From: Podospora pseudocomata | Lineage: Eukaryota; Ascomycota; Sordariomycetes; Sordariales; Podosporaceae | Assembly (NCBI RefSeq): GCF_035222375.1 | Contig: NW_026946363.1 | Coordinates: forward strand, 3,534,001-3,598,000 | DNA: 64,000 nt | Direction of reading: 5' to 3' | Shown here: positions 11,246 through 24,050 of the stretch, piece after piece | Position numbering within the stretch: position 1 is the first letter of the stretch | How the letters are laid out: each line of letters opens with the position of its first letter | Notes under the pieces: model-generated | The model's database searches: none | The model's input: only the letters and a program-made list of their open reading frames with translations | Told to the model about the DNA's origin: nothing | Program-made: the position numbers and the translations under genes

Positions 11246-14200
11246 CGGGCATGCCCGGACAGGGCAGCTGGCAGCGGCACTGTGTGTGTATAGCCCAGCG
11301 CCCCAGGTAGGTAGGACCTTGGGCACCTGGGATAGGGAGTGGGGAGGCTTTAGAAGGCGCTACCAGCGAGCGCCAGGGCACTGGTGAGAATAACGCGCTC
11401 CCGTTGGTGGGAAACCCCCTGTTCGTCTTTGGCCTCGCACCCCCTGCTGAGCTGCCCGGCTTTGCTGCCCGGGGCCACACAAGTCACAGCATCACAGCAC
11501 AGAGTACACAACAAAGCCACGACAGCCGGGACGAGAAACTGCGAGCCTCAATAGGTCGCTCGTCCCCCCCGCAACGAGACACGCATGCCTTTCAAGGAAT
11601 GCGCGCAGCAAGCCCGTCCGTGTTTGATGCGGCCTGCGGGCGGCGGGCTGGGAACAAGGCAGAACGAGATCACTCCATGGAAAACTCCCAGGTTGGATAG
11701 ACCTGAGAGTACCTAGCTGAGGGGAACGGGATAGGGATGGAGCCTCTGAGCACAGCGGAGCCCGGTCGGCCGACCTACCTGGGCCAATACATAGCATCTG
11801 GATCCAAGGATCGCCGGGGATCGTGTTGTCGCCGCTAAAATAAAAGCAACAGGACAACGCGTTCCTGTTCCTGGGAGAGCGCCGCGGTGTTTGAATATTG
11901 CTTGATGCCGATCAGGCCGTCTGTGGCGTGCTTTGAGGCTTTTGATACCCAGTCAGGGCGGAGAATAAAAGCGCAGCTCGGTGGGGGAGGAAGGTGTCAC
12001 ACCCCGAATACCCACCCCTCTCAAGAAGAAAATATATATCTAGGAAATATTGTGGTTGGTCGGAGGAAGAAGGGAGACTGCAATCGCTCACACAGCCCTC
12101 CAGAGATAGTATGTATATCTCCTGAATGTTCAAAGGGCCTATCAACTGTCCCCAGAAACCTGTCGACAATACTTTCAGATCTCATCGTTGCCAGCATCAC
12201 TCTGAGCCGCCAGCCTCTAGTATATGTCCAGTGGGTGTAAAAGCCTCACAGGGGTCCAAAGCAAGCGGTGGGCCCTGAATGGAAAAGCATCGAGATGTTT
12301 TGCTGCTCATGGCCCAACCATCTGGTTGAAGAGATATCTTTTTGGCGATGGGTGCAGTGCTTGGCAATTTCGGAAGGCATGAGAAGCATGTCCCATAGCA
12401 TGAAAGGGTATGTCCATATTATTACGCAGAATAGACATCAAATTTCCAGATGCTGACCATGGACCGGGACGCTGCCTTGCTTTGCCGCCGCGAGCTCCTT
12501 GGATCTCTGCTTCATAGGGTCGTGTTCTGCATCGCAAACTGGTGGATCGAGACATCTAACAAAACAGGACCGTGCCGCATGTGGTTAGGAAAGAAGTGAT
12601 ACTGTGTGCATTGGGCACAGAGGCGGCGCTTCTTCCCCACATTAAAAGGCAAAAGGGGCGAGACTCGGAACGACCCACCGTGCTGGACTTGGCGGTGGTG
12701 TGGTTGACCATCAAGCGGTTCTTCAAGAAAACGCTGGATTGGGTTTGGTGGGTGGGCTTTTGTCTGGTATACCTGCCTGGATGGTCTTCTTGAAGCTTGT
12801 TTTGATATACAATGCTCCCTTTCTAGTGCCCAAGGGTGGCCTGGTTTTCCCAACCGCCAGCCAGCATGGTCATTGCTCTGGCGCACCGGTTGCTATCTTC
12901 TCCAAAGACCTGTTGGGATGAACCGAGGTGACGCGTTTACGGCGGACATGGCGCAGGTCTTAAAAAGAGTCCCACGTCAGAGGCGGTCATAGTCCGGACA
13001 CCAGCATCTTCCTCCATACCACGGGGGTTGATGAGACCTCGCTGATTACCTTGCTGCTGTACGGATTATGCCTGGTGTTATGTTCATAACTAGGAGCCCA
13101 ATGTGTTGTTGGTCCACCAAGCAGTGTGTAGAAATTTCGCTATGCGTAGACTCTGGAGTGCCATAGTTCAACCACTCTGCGAGTCGTGCCGCCGGTGAGA
13201 GCCACGAACGTGTGGTGGTGCAAACTGGCTTCTCGGACAATGCCGAGTCCGAAGACAGTTGGGATTCATAAAACATCCTCGTGCCTTGTAGATAATCCCG
13301 AGAAAAGAATGAAGTATGTGTCCCTGAGGAATACCTTACCCAACAACAAAAGCTGTTCGATAGGTTCAAGCCGCGGACACAAAAGGCTGATAATTGTGTC
13401 CAGTTTGTGACTTGACCACAAGCCTGCGCCGCCGCCATGGCAGCGAATGGCGACGAGCTGTGACTTCCCCACGTACCGGTGGTTAGGAAGACTGTGGGGC
13501 AGTATTGAGAGTGTATCGTGAGTGTTGGTTCTGGAAAATCTGACAAGATTGGTAGGTTGGAACCCGAGTATGTGGCTTCCGAGTGCTACACGCCGTGCTC
13601 TGGTGCTGCCAACGGAAGTGAACTGCCAGGTCCCTTCGGGAGTGTACAGAAGACCGTGTATAGCATGTTCTGCGAATAAAGAAAAGACCACAGGTCAGCG
13701 GTGGTGCGAGTACGGAACTGCGAGGTTGTCCGGCGCTTTTCACGTTGCGCCTTTCTGCTGTTGTGGAAGCACACCTACCTTAGTATTCGCGATGTCTGTC
13801 CTGGGATGCGGCCAACTGTAGAGCGGCAGAATACATTTCGATTGCGCAATCCGATTGTGACATCGAGTCAAGACATGGGGGTATCTCGAGGGGCAAAAGA
13901 CGAGAGTTTTCAGACAATGGATGGCTTCAAGAGGGGCAATGAGCATGTTGGCAGACAGGATTTGATACAGATATATCCAAAGAATCCATATAGTGCAGGC
14001 CGAGACTGCACCACAAAAGCTTGATATGAATCTGGATGGCCCTGGTGTTGTTGCACCAATCAAAAGGCGTGTCGCTGCACGATGCCCGTCCTGGACTTCG
14101 CAGCTTGCCGAAGGCGGACGATCGCCGTCGACCTCCGTCCAGTCCTGAGTCCTCAGCTCTCGGCCTCACCCTCAGGCAAGTGGCAATTGGTCGGATTGCT

Positions 14201-14931
14201 CTCGTGAAGAGACAAGTTTCACCTTGGCCAAATCCGGACGGCATCAGGATCAGATAAAACAGAGAGCCAAGCCAGTGGAGGTGAGTGGATAAACAGGTAT
14301 CATCACCTCCCACACATTGCCAACTTTTGATACTATATCCATCCATATTTATAACATAGCTATCTTGTGTATTCAAGACAAACTGCTCCTCGCTGCTTCA
14401 TTGCGCACCGTTTGTGTTTCAATTATGTCGTTTTGGAGTTCAGGAGGCGTTTTAGCTTGAACTTTTGGTGGAGCCTTTTGAGGTGGCGTCGCCACCACCA
14501 CTACTACCCTGGTTTGAGAGCAGCTGCTTCGCCTTCCAGCAGGCCGTTGAACCTTGAGCGTTTGGTGAAAAAGGAACAAGGCCAGCGTTACTGACTTGAG
14601 AAGAGAGGCTGCTCGGGGAAAAAGGTTACCCGCACCGTTTTCTCTGTTCCGTTCATCATCAGGAAGCCAAGAACCTGGGTCTAGACTTGTACAGGTTCTC
14701 TGAGAAAACGAGCCGACAAGAGCGTCAATCTGATAACTGCGACTGCTGATAAGCACACCACGCCGTTCACCAGTGGGTTTTCCTCTGGCTTGTTGCTTTG
14801 AACCGTTGCAGCCAGTGAGTGGATCAGAGCTGACCGACACTTTCTCCAGATTCTTTTTTCTTTTCCCTCCAAATTCTCTCTCACATAAAAGGGCTCGTCA
14901 GGTTATCAACACACAAGTCAAGGTGAACAAG

Positions 14932-16838
14932 ATGAGTTCGCCACCGACAACGCGCCCCATGTTCCCGCGCTCTGCATTTCTTCTCCTCCAAGATGAACCG
15001 CCAATTGCGCCCATGGGCCACGGGGCGCTGGCTTCGCTGATCAGGAATCGACCTGCAGCAGCATTAGCAAACCCTTTGTCTTTTGGTGGCCGCGATGAGG
15101 AAGAAGGCGCGACTGAAACGGTTGAAGATGAGGCGCATAGGCGAGATGAGCGCCGCATGAGTGCCATCTTGAACAGCTCTCACATGCGCAGCATGCGCCT
15201 GATCGGAAATAGCAACCCACGATATCGATGGGAAAAATACTGGAAGACCCCAGAGGAGCTGGCCGCTATGAAGAAGGATATACGCGAGTACTATGAACGC
15301 GTCAACCTCCTGGTCCAACAGTATCTCTACATTGACCGCCTCCTGGACTCATCTTTGCCTCATGACCTGCTCAATGAGTACAACAACATGCCCGCATCTG
15401 CCTTTCGCGGTGTCGAGATACCCGCCACCATCACGGAAAACTCACCAACCACGTCACGGGAGCCCGCGCGCAAGGTAAAGCGGACCCCAAAGGATATTTA
15501 CCGGTCTACCGAGACGACTCCTCTACTTCAAAGCAACGGCGGGGCAGCTGTGGACGACGACGACGACTTTGAAAACGGAGGGCGTGCCAAGCCTGAAATC
15601 CCATGGCTTGAAGATGACCTCGTCGACAGCGATGCCCCCATTGTCACCTTGGCTATCTACATCAATTTTGCTGCCAATGTTATTCTCCTAGCTGGCAAAA
15701 TTGCCGTCATCATCAGCGTCCCGTCGGTTTCGGTGCTGGCCAGCTTGGTGGACGCGGTTCTTGACTTCATCTCAACCGTCATCGTATGGGTGACCACGGT
15801 TCTCATTCGCCAGCAGGATCAATATCGATATCCGATCGGAAGGCGGAGACTTGAGCCTTTGGGTGTTCTTGTCTTTTCCGTGATCATGATTACTTCGTTC
15901 GTTCAAGTTGCTCTGGAGGCCATCCAGCGTCTTCTTTCTCCCGATCGTCACATCATTGAACTGTGAGTAGATCCAGGCATTTCAAAAAGTCGTGATACAC
16001 ATGTCAATGCTCGGTTGCTAACAGTCTCTCAGGGGAAATGCTGCAATTGGAATCATGTTTGGTACCATTGTCATCAAAGGGTTGTGCTGGCTTTGGTGTC
16101 GCATGGTGAAGAACTCGAGCGTACAGGCCCTGTAAGTTTCCTGGTTTCTCGATGCCCGCTGTGTTGTGAGCAGCAGTTTCTGACAGGCGCAAAAACTAGT
16201 GCGGCAGATGCGAGTACAGATGTGATATTCAACGCCGGATCCATTGCCTTCCCTATTGTGGGCTATTGGGCACGTGTATGGTGGCTAGATGCTCTCGGCG
16301 GCCTTTTGCTCTCCGGCGTTGTCATTTATAACTGGTCTCAAACATCCTACGAACATATCCGCCACCTCTCGGGCTTTTCTGCTACCGCAGACCAGAGAAA
16401 CATTCGTGAGACCCTGACTACCACTCCCTGTTTTGTCTGAATTCATACCTCGCTGACCCACCTGACTTGTTATAGTCCTCTACCTCACCATGCGCTTCGC
16501 AAAAACCATCAAGCAAATCCAGGGCCTACAAGCCTACCATGCCGGTGATAAGCTCAACGTCGAGGTCGACATCGTCCTCGACGCCAGCACTCCATTGAAA
16601 GACAGCCACGACCTGAGGTAAGATTCAAAGCACTCTCTCTCCCCTCCTGCGCGAGCTGCAATCAAGTATACGCACATTAGGTTTGTTTTTCTCTCCCCCG
16701 CTAAAACAATTTTCATCCACCAGCGAGAGCTTGCAATACGTTCTGGAGTCGGTCCCCATTGTTGACAGAGCGTTTGTCCATGTCGACTACGCAACGTATA
16801 ATCTTCCCACACACATGCAGCAACAAGGGTCTTCTTAA
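14932..16838 (+). CDS. Cation diffusion facilitator (CDF/MTP) transporter, Mn-type signature
   Basis: Five exons fit: 14932-15962, 16033-16131, 16200-16405, 16476-16617 and 16724-16838, with canonical GT-AG borders that keep the frame and give 530 residues. The first 230 residues are cytosolic and low in complexity, with a basic WEKYWKTPEEL segment and an acidic run. Membrane segments start near residue 236. The helix-2 metal site reads DAVLD (Asp274, Asp278) and the helix-5 site reads DASTD (Asp380, Asp384). DxxxD in both helices is the signature usually linked to Mn-transporting CDF members, rather than HxxxD of Zn transporters. The C-terminal cytoplasmic ferredoxin-like domain ends with VHVDYATYN. 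The likely role is export of Mn2+ or a related divalent metal from the cytosol into an organelle. An in-frame ATG at 14773 could add 53 residues. The gene converges with stt4. Confidence 0.92.
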
Positions 16839-17466
16839 GCTATGACGAGACCTGGAGGTTACGTATAACCAAGAGCGTTTAGCAGCTTGGTGGGTGAGTG
16901 CATGGACAATCTAAACACATGAATGTAAAAGCACATGATTGTGGGTGGGCCATGCAGATTGCTCTTGACCCAAACCCACTCGGATTTATTCAAGAGATAC
17001 CCAGTACATACACCACCGACCTTGTTTGTTTGTCTAGCGTGTACTTCTGGTGGAGGATTTCCAGATCGTACCGAGATGCTAAGACCACGGATTTCTAGGG
17101 TTGAATCGAGCTATTCTTCACTAACCAGGGCCTTTTTCGAATTTATCTTTTTGACTGTGATCGTTGAGAGATAAATTACTCGACTGGCGATATTGGCCTT
17201 GGCTGTGCCGTGCTAGACAAACAAACAGGGTTCAGTGGTGTAAAGTGGAACACGAATCATAGACACTGCCAAGGTTGGTATTGGATAAAGTCCTCGTGTT
17301 TAAACGAATCAGAATGCCACACTTTATTATCTCTGTCAATGGTATCCATACGTAAAATGCAACAAGGCTATTAGATCATCTCCGAAGCTATTCTATTCCA
17401 CCAACACATCCAGAACCCCCCATAAACAATAAAAAAACGCAGCTATATGATGCCAAAAACACAAAA
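16839..17466. other. Convergent 3' intergenic region with an inverted repeat
   Basis: This region lies between the convergent CDF transporter and stt4 genes and should hold both polyadenylation regions. It contains a 16-bp perfect inverted repeat (arms 17023-17038 and 17212-17227). No gene is seen. Confidence 0.6.
17023..17227. repeat. 16-bp inverted repeat, arms 173 bp apart
   Basis: TGTTTGTTTGTCTAGC at 17023-17038 is matched perfectly in inverted orientation at 17212-17227. The arms are partly low complexity (TTTG units). I see no target-site duplication next to the arms, so a miniature transposon is not supported. Confidence 0.7.
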
Positions 17467-20400
17467 TTAGTATGGGATGCCGTTCGTCAACAGCTGGAAC
17501 TGGTCATATATGCCGGTCGAGTAGCTGCCGTAGCTCTTCTTAATCAGGCCCTTCATAAACTCGGCGGCCTCACGTTCGGTCTTGTCCAACACAAAACGCT
17601 CCTTGAAGTGCTTGACGCTCTCCGGTTTGAAGCAAGGTAGCCCGCTGTCCATCATGAGTAGCACAATCTGCGAGAGCTTCTCCGTGTACTGCCGAGACGC
17701 CAAAAATGCCTTGACACACAGTTCTTCGAACCACTTGAAGGATTGTGTATCTGCACCACCGCCCATCACGGCAAGCATCTCGGACGTCAGCTTGAAGGGC
17801 GCGCGCTCAAACTTGATACCGCCCGGCGCGATGTCAAAGCAGAAGCCGAAATCGATGTGGAGGATGTGGCCGGCGTCATCAATCATGATATTGCCATTGT
17901 GGCGGTCCTTGAACTGCAACAGAAACGAGATGACCGAGTAGGCAGCCATACTCTTCACAAAGTTGTTGCGTGCCTGCTGGAACCGAAGCGAATCCTCGTT
18001 GCCATACTTGGAGATGAAGTAATCGTAGAGACCATTGACGGCTTCACGGCCCAGCATGTCGCGTGAGATGGAGTTGGGAAGAACGTCAATGACGCCGCAG
18101 CCTGGCGCTGTCGCCGTGACGCGGTAGGGAAACACGTAGACGTCCAGGCCAACACTGTGGAAAATGCCTCGGAAAGCAGCGATCATCTGCAGGGCGAGCA
18201 CGTCCTGCCGACAATCATCGCCAACCTTGAAGATGGCTGACTGCCAAACCTCAATTGTGTTGTCGTGATCGGCACTTTGGTTCTCTTGTACCGGTTCCGC
18301 GAGCAGCTCCTCGGCCTCATCAAGCTCGGGCTTCTTCTTTTTGATACGGAAGGTCGCCATGAAGGGTGCTTTGGCGTGGCTCTGTAGCGGTTTACCGGAT
18401 TTACGGTCAATACCAATGACCGAGCCATCAGGATTGCTGGGAAGGTAGACCCCAACTTCGACCTTGATCTTTCGCAGTTCCTCTTCGATCTTTTGCTTCT
18501 TCTCTGGCTTTGATCTCTTGATCAACGGCTTGAGCTTCCCCGAGATGCTGGTTACCTCGTCAAAGAAGGAAAACTCGCGCTCGTAAAACTCACGATCCTC
18601 GTCCGAAAAGCTGTCCACCATGTGGCCCATGACTTTGTCCAGCGTCGGTTTGATGGCGTCGGGGATCTGCGAGTCGTCGTCTTTGTAAGCATTGGCCTTC
18701 ATGTTCCAAATGATCTGATGGGCGAAGAGCTGTGAAAACTGTGCGGTTTCGAGGATGTAGCGTTCGACATAGCCCAAGGCATCGTAGCGCAGAGTCTGTA
18801 CGATCTGAGGGACGTAAAAGAATGTCACATCCACTGAGTGGCTTTCCAATGCTCGCATAGCATACTGAATAAGATAAGGATGATTCTTGTATGCTGGCAA
18901 AAACAGCGTCACGGCAGTGATTGGATTAACAGGAGCCCAGAACAACATGTACTAAAGAGGGTAATAGTTAGCATGGGCGTTCATACCGAACAGTGGGCGA
19001 GGGAAGGCTGACCTTGAGTTGGAAAGTGACGTCCTCTGGAAGGGAACCATCGATAAGAATAGGCAGTGCCTCGGGTTCTTTGATAGCCTTGGCGGGAAAG
19101 TTCAGCAAAAGCCAGCGGACCTCCTTAAGGATACGTGGATACGGGAACCTGCTTGCCAAATGTACGGCTAGAGATGGGCTCTCCGCCCAGGCTGTTCGGA
19201 TCAAGGGGTGAATGCTAGCCTCAAATGGACTTTCTTTGCCGGTATGATGGTGGTGGTGATGGAAGGTTGATGGAGGTCGTGACGAGTCAATTGGGCGAAC
19301 CCAGACGCTCAGTCGAGAAAGCTCGCTGTCCAAAAGCAGTCCAAGGAGCTTTTCTTTGGCCGCAAGGGACTTGATGCTCCCAGCGGATTGTGCACCAATA
19401 TTCGTGGTGGCAGCCAGGGCAGTCTGGACATCAGAGATCAGATAGATTTCGGTCTTGAGCTGGAGAATGTTGCTTCCAAACGACCAGCGCGGTGGAGCTT
19501 CGAACCAACCCAAGCCCGCTGACAGAATCTGATCCTTCAGACGATATTGTGCAATCGCGCCCATGGTCGAGCTGGTCTTGAGTACCCGAAGGCCAAGAAG
19601 GACAACCTGAAACCGAATTTCTCTTGCCATTGGGTGTGGTGTTGAGTGCTTGACAGCCTCAAGTGTCACATCAAGGAGGCGGAGGAACATGTGGTTCGTG
19701 TCAGGGTTACCCAGACGGGTGGCATTGTAATGACTGCTGAGGAACTGCAATAGCCTTGAGTGAGGTGCTAGAAGGTTGTGAACCGTCTGTTTGCGCTTCG
19801 TCATCGCGGCGCTGTCACTCGGGGCGAATTCCTGCCTCTGGAAGAACGGATCTGGGCTAGCTATTGTTGGACTGAAAAGGCCCATCTTCTTCTGGATGGT
19901 GAACTCCCATTGCTGAACAATCTCGGCCAGGATACGTGGCTCCATTCGGGGGTTTTCGTTCATGACCCCCAGCCAAAGAGAGATTCCGAGTTTGATGGAC
20001 TGCTTGGTGAACATGGAAAAGGGTATGCTGACAAGATAATGTGCAATGGAGCATTCGTCACGATTGCTCCGGCAGAGGAGGGCGGCCGCGCGGCGAAGGA
20101 TATCGCGGACGTCTGTCACTGATGTAATTTTGCGGTTCAGCGCGCGCTTCTCAATGTGGGCAAGAGCCGTGTTCGCATCTGCGCTTTCGTTGCCAGGAGA
20201 TGGGAGGTATGAGGCCCTGCGATCTGATCTCATGAGGCTCATCCATTCCATGCTCTGGTCAGGAAGTGCCTCAGAGTATCGGTACTCCTGGCGCGTAGTG
20301 TATTGTGCCATAAAATCAGAGGCGGTATTGATGAGGCAGTCCCCAAGCCTGTCAAGCGAGCCAAGTCTCTGATCCGTGGATGGAATGGTCGAGCCAACTT

Positions 20401-23400
20401 CAACAGCAAATGATCTGCCAAGTGAGATGTGACCGAAAGCGCTATCGTCATCAAATTCGGAGAGGTAGGTCTGGAGCAACCCTTTGACATCGGCTGGCGC
20501 AATACTGATGGCACTTGACAACCACCGTTTGGCCTTTTGATACAAGTTCTGGAGAGTAAGCTGTCTGAACTGGTAGTCGTCCGAAAGCTCCACAACGACG
20601 TCCCCCTTGTTCGACTTGAAGGTGGTTCGAGGCTCGTACCGATCAATTTCGGCTTCCAGGCAACTGGACCACATCAGGGTCAGGAGCTCGAGTAGCGCAA
20701 ACAGCGAGGATCGTTGGCACAAGGCTGAGGGTATCGCATCAATCATGCGGTCAGCGCAGCTAAAAGCAGCTTGCTGAACCCGTTCAATTCGGTGACAGCA
20801 ACTGGAAAAGATCTTGGCGAGCTGCGTGGCTGCATATTGCGCAGTGAAGGCGGGGTTCGTAGCGTTGATAGTTTTGACGAGGTAGCGGTCAACGACAGCG
20901 TTCATGATACCATCCATGGTCCTGCTCACATCACCTCGCCTCATGCTGGGCTCGAGGAAGTACGAGAGTGCTTTGGTACAATCTCCAGCATCTGCCCGCA
21001 AACTCTCAACCAAGAAAGCCGCGTGAAGAAAAACAGTCTTGCGATAGCTCAATCCTTTGATCTCGCTGCTCCGTGAGGGGACTAATTCGGCAAGGTGCTT
21101 CTTCATCAGAGACTCCCGGTCCGTACTTTCCCCTCTGCGGAGAATGGGATTTAGGTCAATATCGCTTTCGTTCTCCTCCCCGCGGTTCTCCAACACCAAA
21201 GGCGGGGAGTGTATCGCCATGATCCTCAGATACTTCATGCTTTCTTTTCCGCGGGCTGTCGACGCGGTAAAGCCATGGACGACGATATTGAACCATGCGT
21301 CACGAAGCATGGAACGTCTATCATCATCGGCGGCGTCGTTCAGGGAAAAGTCATTGGCTGACATAAAGGTCGCCAGAGGAGGCAGCAGCTGGGCAATTTC
21401 ACGCGCAGCCAACTCCAACTCAGAGTCCCTTGTGTGGTTCTGGTGCGTATGTGCGTCTCCCTGTGAGATGATGCCGTCGAGCAAGTGCTCTAGGTAGGTG
21501 TCGTAGAGCGGGGAGTCTGCTCGTATGTTGGCTGAAATATGATTACGAGCTTTCATGACAGAGTGTAAAAGTGCCTCTCTGTGCTCGACGACGGCATCAT
21601 GCGCCACGCTGGCGTATTTCTTCAAAAGGTAGCGAAACTCAGATTGCCCCCCGCTGAGAGCCAGACTGGCAGCACCGGTAATGATCCGCGCATCGACTGG
21701 AGTGCTTAGCTTAACGATCTTTTGTGCAAGCATTGACTGAGCGAGACCGGTAATCTTTTCGTCCTTACACGCGCTTGCAATCTCGCAGATTGCCTGAACC
21801 ACGTTACCCTGAACAATGGCCGACTCCTCTTCGCCAGAGAACTGGAAGGATATGGAGCTGCCGGTCGACTGTCTGCCAGCGTAGATTTGAGAAGAGTCCT
21901 GGCCATCTCCATTGGGACCGCCAGGAAGTCCCCGCTCGTTGCCGGGACTCAAGACGTTGCCGAGTGTGTACAGTGTTGTAATAACGGCGTCCTTGGAAAG
22001 CATTTGCAGGACGAAGGCGAGGCACTTTGATGCCACCACCACAATATGACTTTTGGCGCCGCTCTGGACGATAAATCGAGGAAGCAGGCGGCTGACATTG
22101 ATGGCGTATGAAGGAGAGACCTTGCACAATAAAGCCATGGACTTGAGGACCACAGACGCCAATTCATGATTTGCCATACCGGACGGGTCGCCAAGTGCTT
22201 CTTCTAGCCACGCCATGAGGACCTCGCCATCTGCGGCATCCTCGTTGAGGGTGCACGCATTCAAGTAGCTGACCAGAGCATAAGCCTTGACAGCAAACGC
22301 AAGTTTCTGTTTCGCGGGCAGAAGGCTGTCAAAATCTGCGCTGGATTCCAGGTAGTTCATTTGGTCAATGGCAACGGTTGCATACAGCTCCACAGAACGA
22401 AAGTCTCCCTCGGAACTCCTTGCCGTAAGGGGTCTGCGCAAGCCACGGCCAGACATGATGATGTCCAGAATGTGCGTCTCCCGCAAAGCATCCTCTTCAG
22501 CGACCAAAAGAGAGGTTGCCGCCACTAGGAGCTTCATGAAGCTCTTTTGCAGCAGCATGGCCCCCAATGGACGGCCGGCATCCTCGTAATGGTGCGTCCA
22601 TCGCCTCCACTGTTTGACATGGCGATCTGGTGAGTGAAAGTTCCGTATAATGGAGAAGGCGGTTTCTACGGCGACCAGAAAGGGTTGCGACAGGAGGTCT
22701 CGCAACCGAGAAACAAGGCCGAGGCGGCTGCCGGTCCTCCAGAAACTTGTTTGAGCGCAAGCAGCGTCCAGGAATCCCAGCAGGGCAACGGTAATAGTCG
22801 CTGTTCTTGTGGCATCCTCCAAAGCGGCTGGGTCGTCGTCAGTTGGAGAAACACTCTCGGTGGCATGGGCACAAGCATTGAGAAAGGCAGAGATGCTGTC
22901 GGCCACCGTCTGCTGCACATCGGCATGACGATTTCCGAGGGACAGTAAAGCCGCGGTAACGTGATAGCTCAGTGACTCGGTAGGAGACGGCTCGATCTTG
23001 CGGAAAAAGGGGGAATGGGCGAAGGCCTGAACATGGGAGTCGAGCAGATACGGGACAAGGTGACGGGCCAGTTTCTGGGCGCTCTGGGCACTGCGCAAAG
23101 CCGGCGCCGACTTGCAAAGGGCAATAAGAACTTCATATTCGCGAATAGTCTATGTCGAGCGCGAGGGTCAGGTCAGCCAGAGCATACAAACGACACAGGG
23201 ACTGGACTGGAGGTGTATCTGTTGGTGGAGTCTACCATGGGAATACGGGCAGCTTCTGGCCAAGGGGGCCCTCCTGCACTGTGGCCATTGACGCCAGAAA
23301 AAGATCGTTTATGGCTGGGGGCAACTCTGCATAGTCTATCCAAGTCTGACTTGTCGAATGAAGTGCTCGCTGGGTCCGAGGCTGCCAGGGCAGCGATGCG

Positions 23401-23433
23401 CTCTAAGGCCTTCCGCCGAACGTCACGGGCCAT
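17467..23433 (-). CDS. stt4: Phosphatidylinositol 4-kinase Stt4 (type III alpha)
   Basis: This kinase makes phosphatidylinositol 4-phosphate at the plasma membrane. Three exons fit: 23433-23236, 23149-19013 and 18951-17467. Introns are 86 bp (GTAGAC donor, CATAG acceptor) and 61 bp (GTCAGC donor, TTTAG acceptor), both in phase 0, giving 1,939 residues, close to yeast Stt4 (about 1,900). The N-terminal two-thirds is a helical repeat scaffold. The last 494 residues hold the PIK helical region and the lipid kinase domain, with an ATP-binding segment around KVGDDCRQD, the catalytic loop DRHNGNIM, and the DFG-type motif HIDFGFCFD followed by IAPGGIKFERAPFKL, typical of PI4K alpha. The C-terminal end is ITNGIPY-like (LLTNGIPY). 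The start ATG opens a basic helix (MARDVRRKALERI) as in homologues. The GTCAGC donor is weak but restores the conserved junction. The gene is divergent from pre7. Confidence 0.96.
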
Positions 23434-24050
23434 GATGTTGTAGGCTGTTTCTTGCCGTGTGTCATTCGTAGAGAACGGGGACGGTGATGTGGTTGTTGAT
23501 TCCGAGACTCTCAGGCGCCCGGAGGCTTCCCGGGGAACAAGATACGCTTTGCCTGCGCAGACCGGGAGGCTGTCTAAATATCACAACCTAACGTCAAATG
23601 TTGAAACGAAAAGATTACGGGGCGGCGCGGTGGTGAGATTGGTGGATGGGCACCTTCATAACTACCCACTTTCTTTTAGTGGAGTTCTGACCCCCAAATG
23701 CCAATCTTCAATTAACTGGGGCATCCCGGGAAAACGGTGCTGAGTCATCAGGAGCTCCCTCTGTCGGGTGCAACTGCCAGCGGCCAGCCTCCAGCCTCAA
23801 GCGGCACCAGAGCTTTGGGGAAGCAGGCTGCAGGGCTGACGCGCCAAAGAGGTCCCACCTCAACCTATCTGTACAACAACGACCGACCGCATCACCACAG
23901 CTTTAGTAGCCAGCTTCAACGTCGCTTGCATCAGCACTCACTAACTACCTTACCTACCTGCTTGAAATTTCTCACTACCCTCGGCTTTGCAATCTGCAGT
24001 CTTCCCCATTCCGCAACACCCCAAAACTTAACTCCCCCACCACGTCCACG
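23434..24050. promoter_or_regulatory. Divergent promoter region, stt4 / pre7
   Basis: This 617-base region separates two divergent genes. A CCAAT pentamer lies at 23701-23705, and a CT- and CA-rich leader precedes the pre7 ATG. No other element is clear. Confidence 0.5.

Larger units (their letters stand above)
9896..14931. other. About 5 kb without a recognisable gene
   Basis: This stretch separates the start of the disordered-protein gene (minus) from the CDF transporter (plus), so both promoters and leaders lie in it. It contains a (GA)13 tract in a longer purine run and a short CATGG tandem. Open frames up to 243 codons occur on both strands (for example 10749-11480 minus and 13046-13546 minus). 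They are low-complexity or have no protein-like composition, and I could not build a spliced gene. A non-coding RNA or a small multi-exon gene could be present unseen. Confidence 0.5.

Noticed and set aside
10749-11480. 243-codon minus-strand open frame
   Set aside because: It is built partly from the (GA)13 tract (Ser-Leu repeats) and has no protein-like features elsewhere.
13046-14376. Several 100-170 codon open frames on the minus strand
   Set aside because: They overlap each other in different frames, have no domain, no codon bias like neighbouring genes and no consistent splice pattern.
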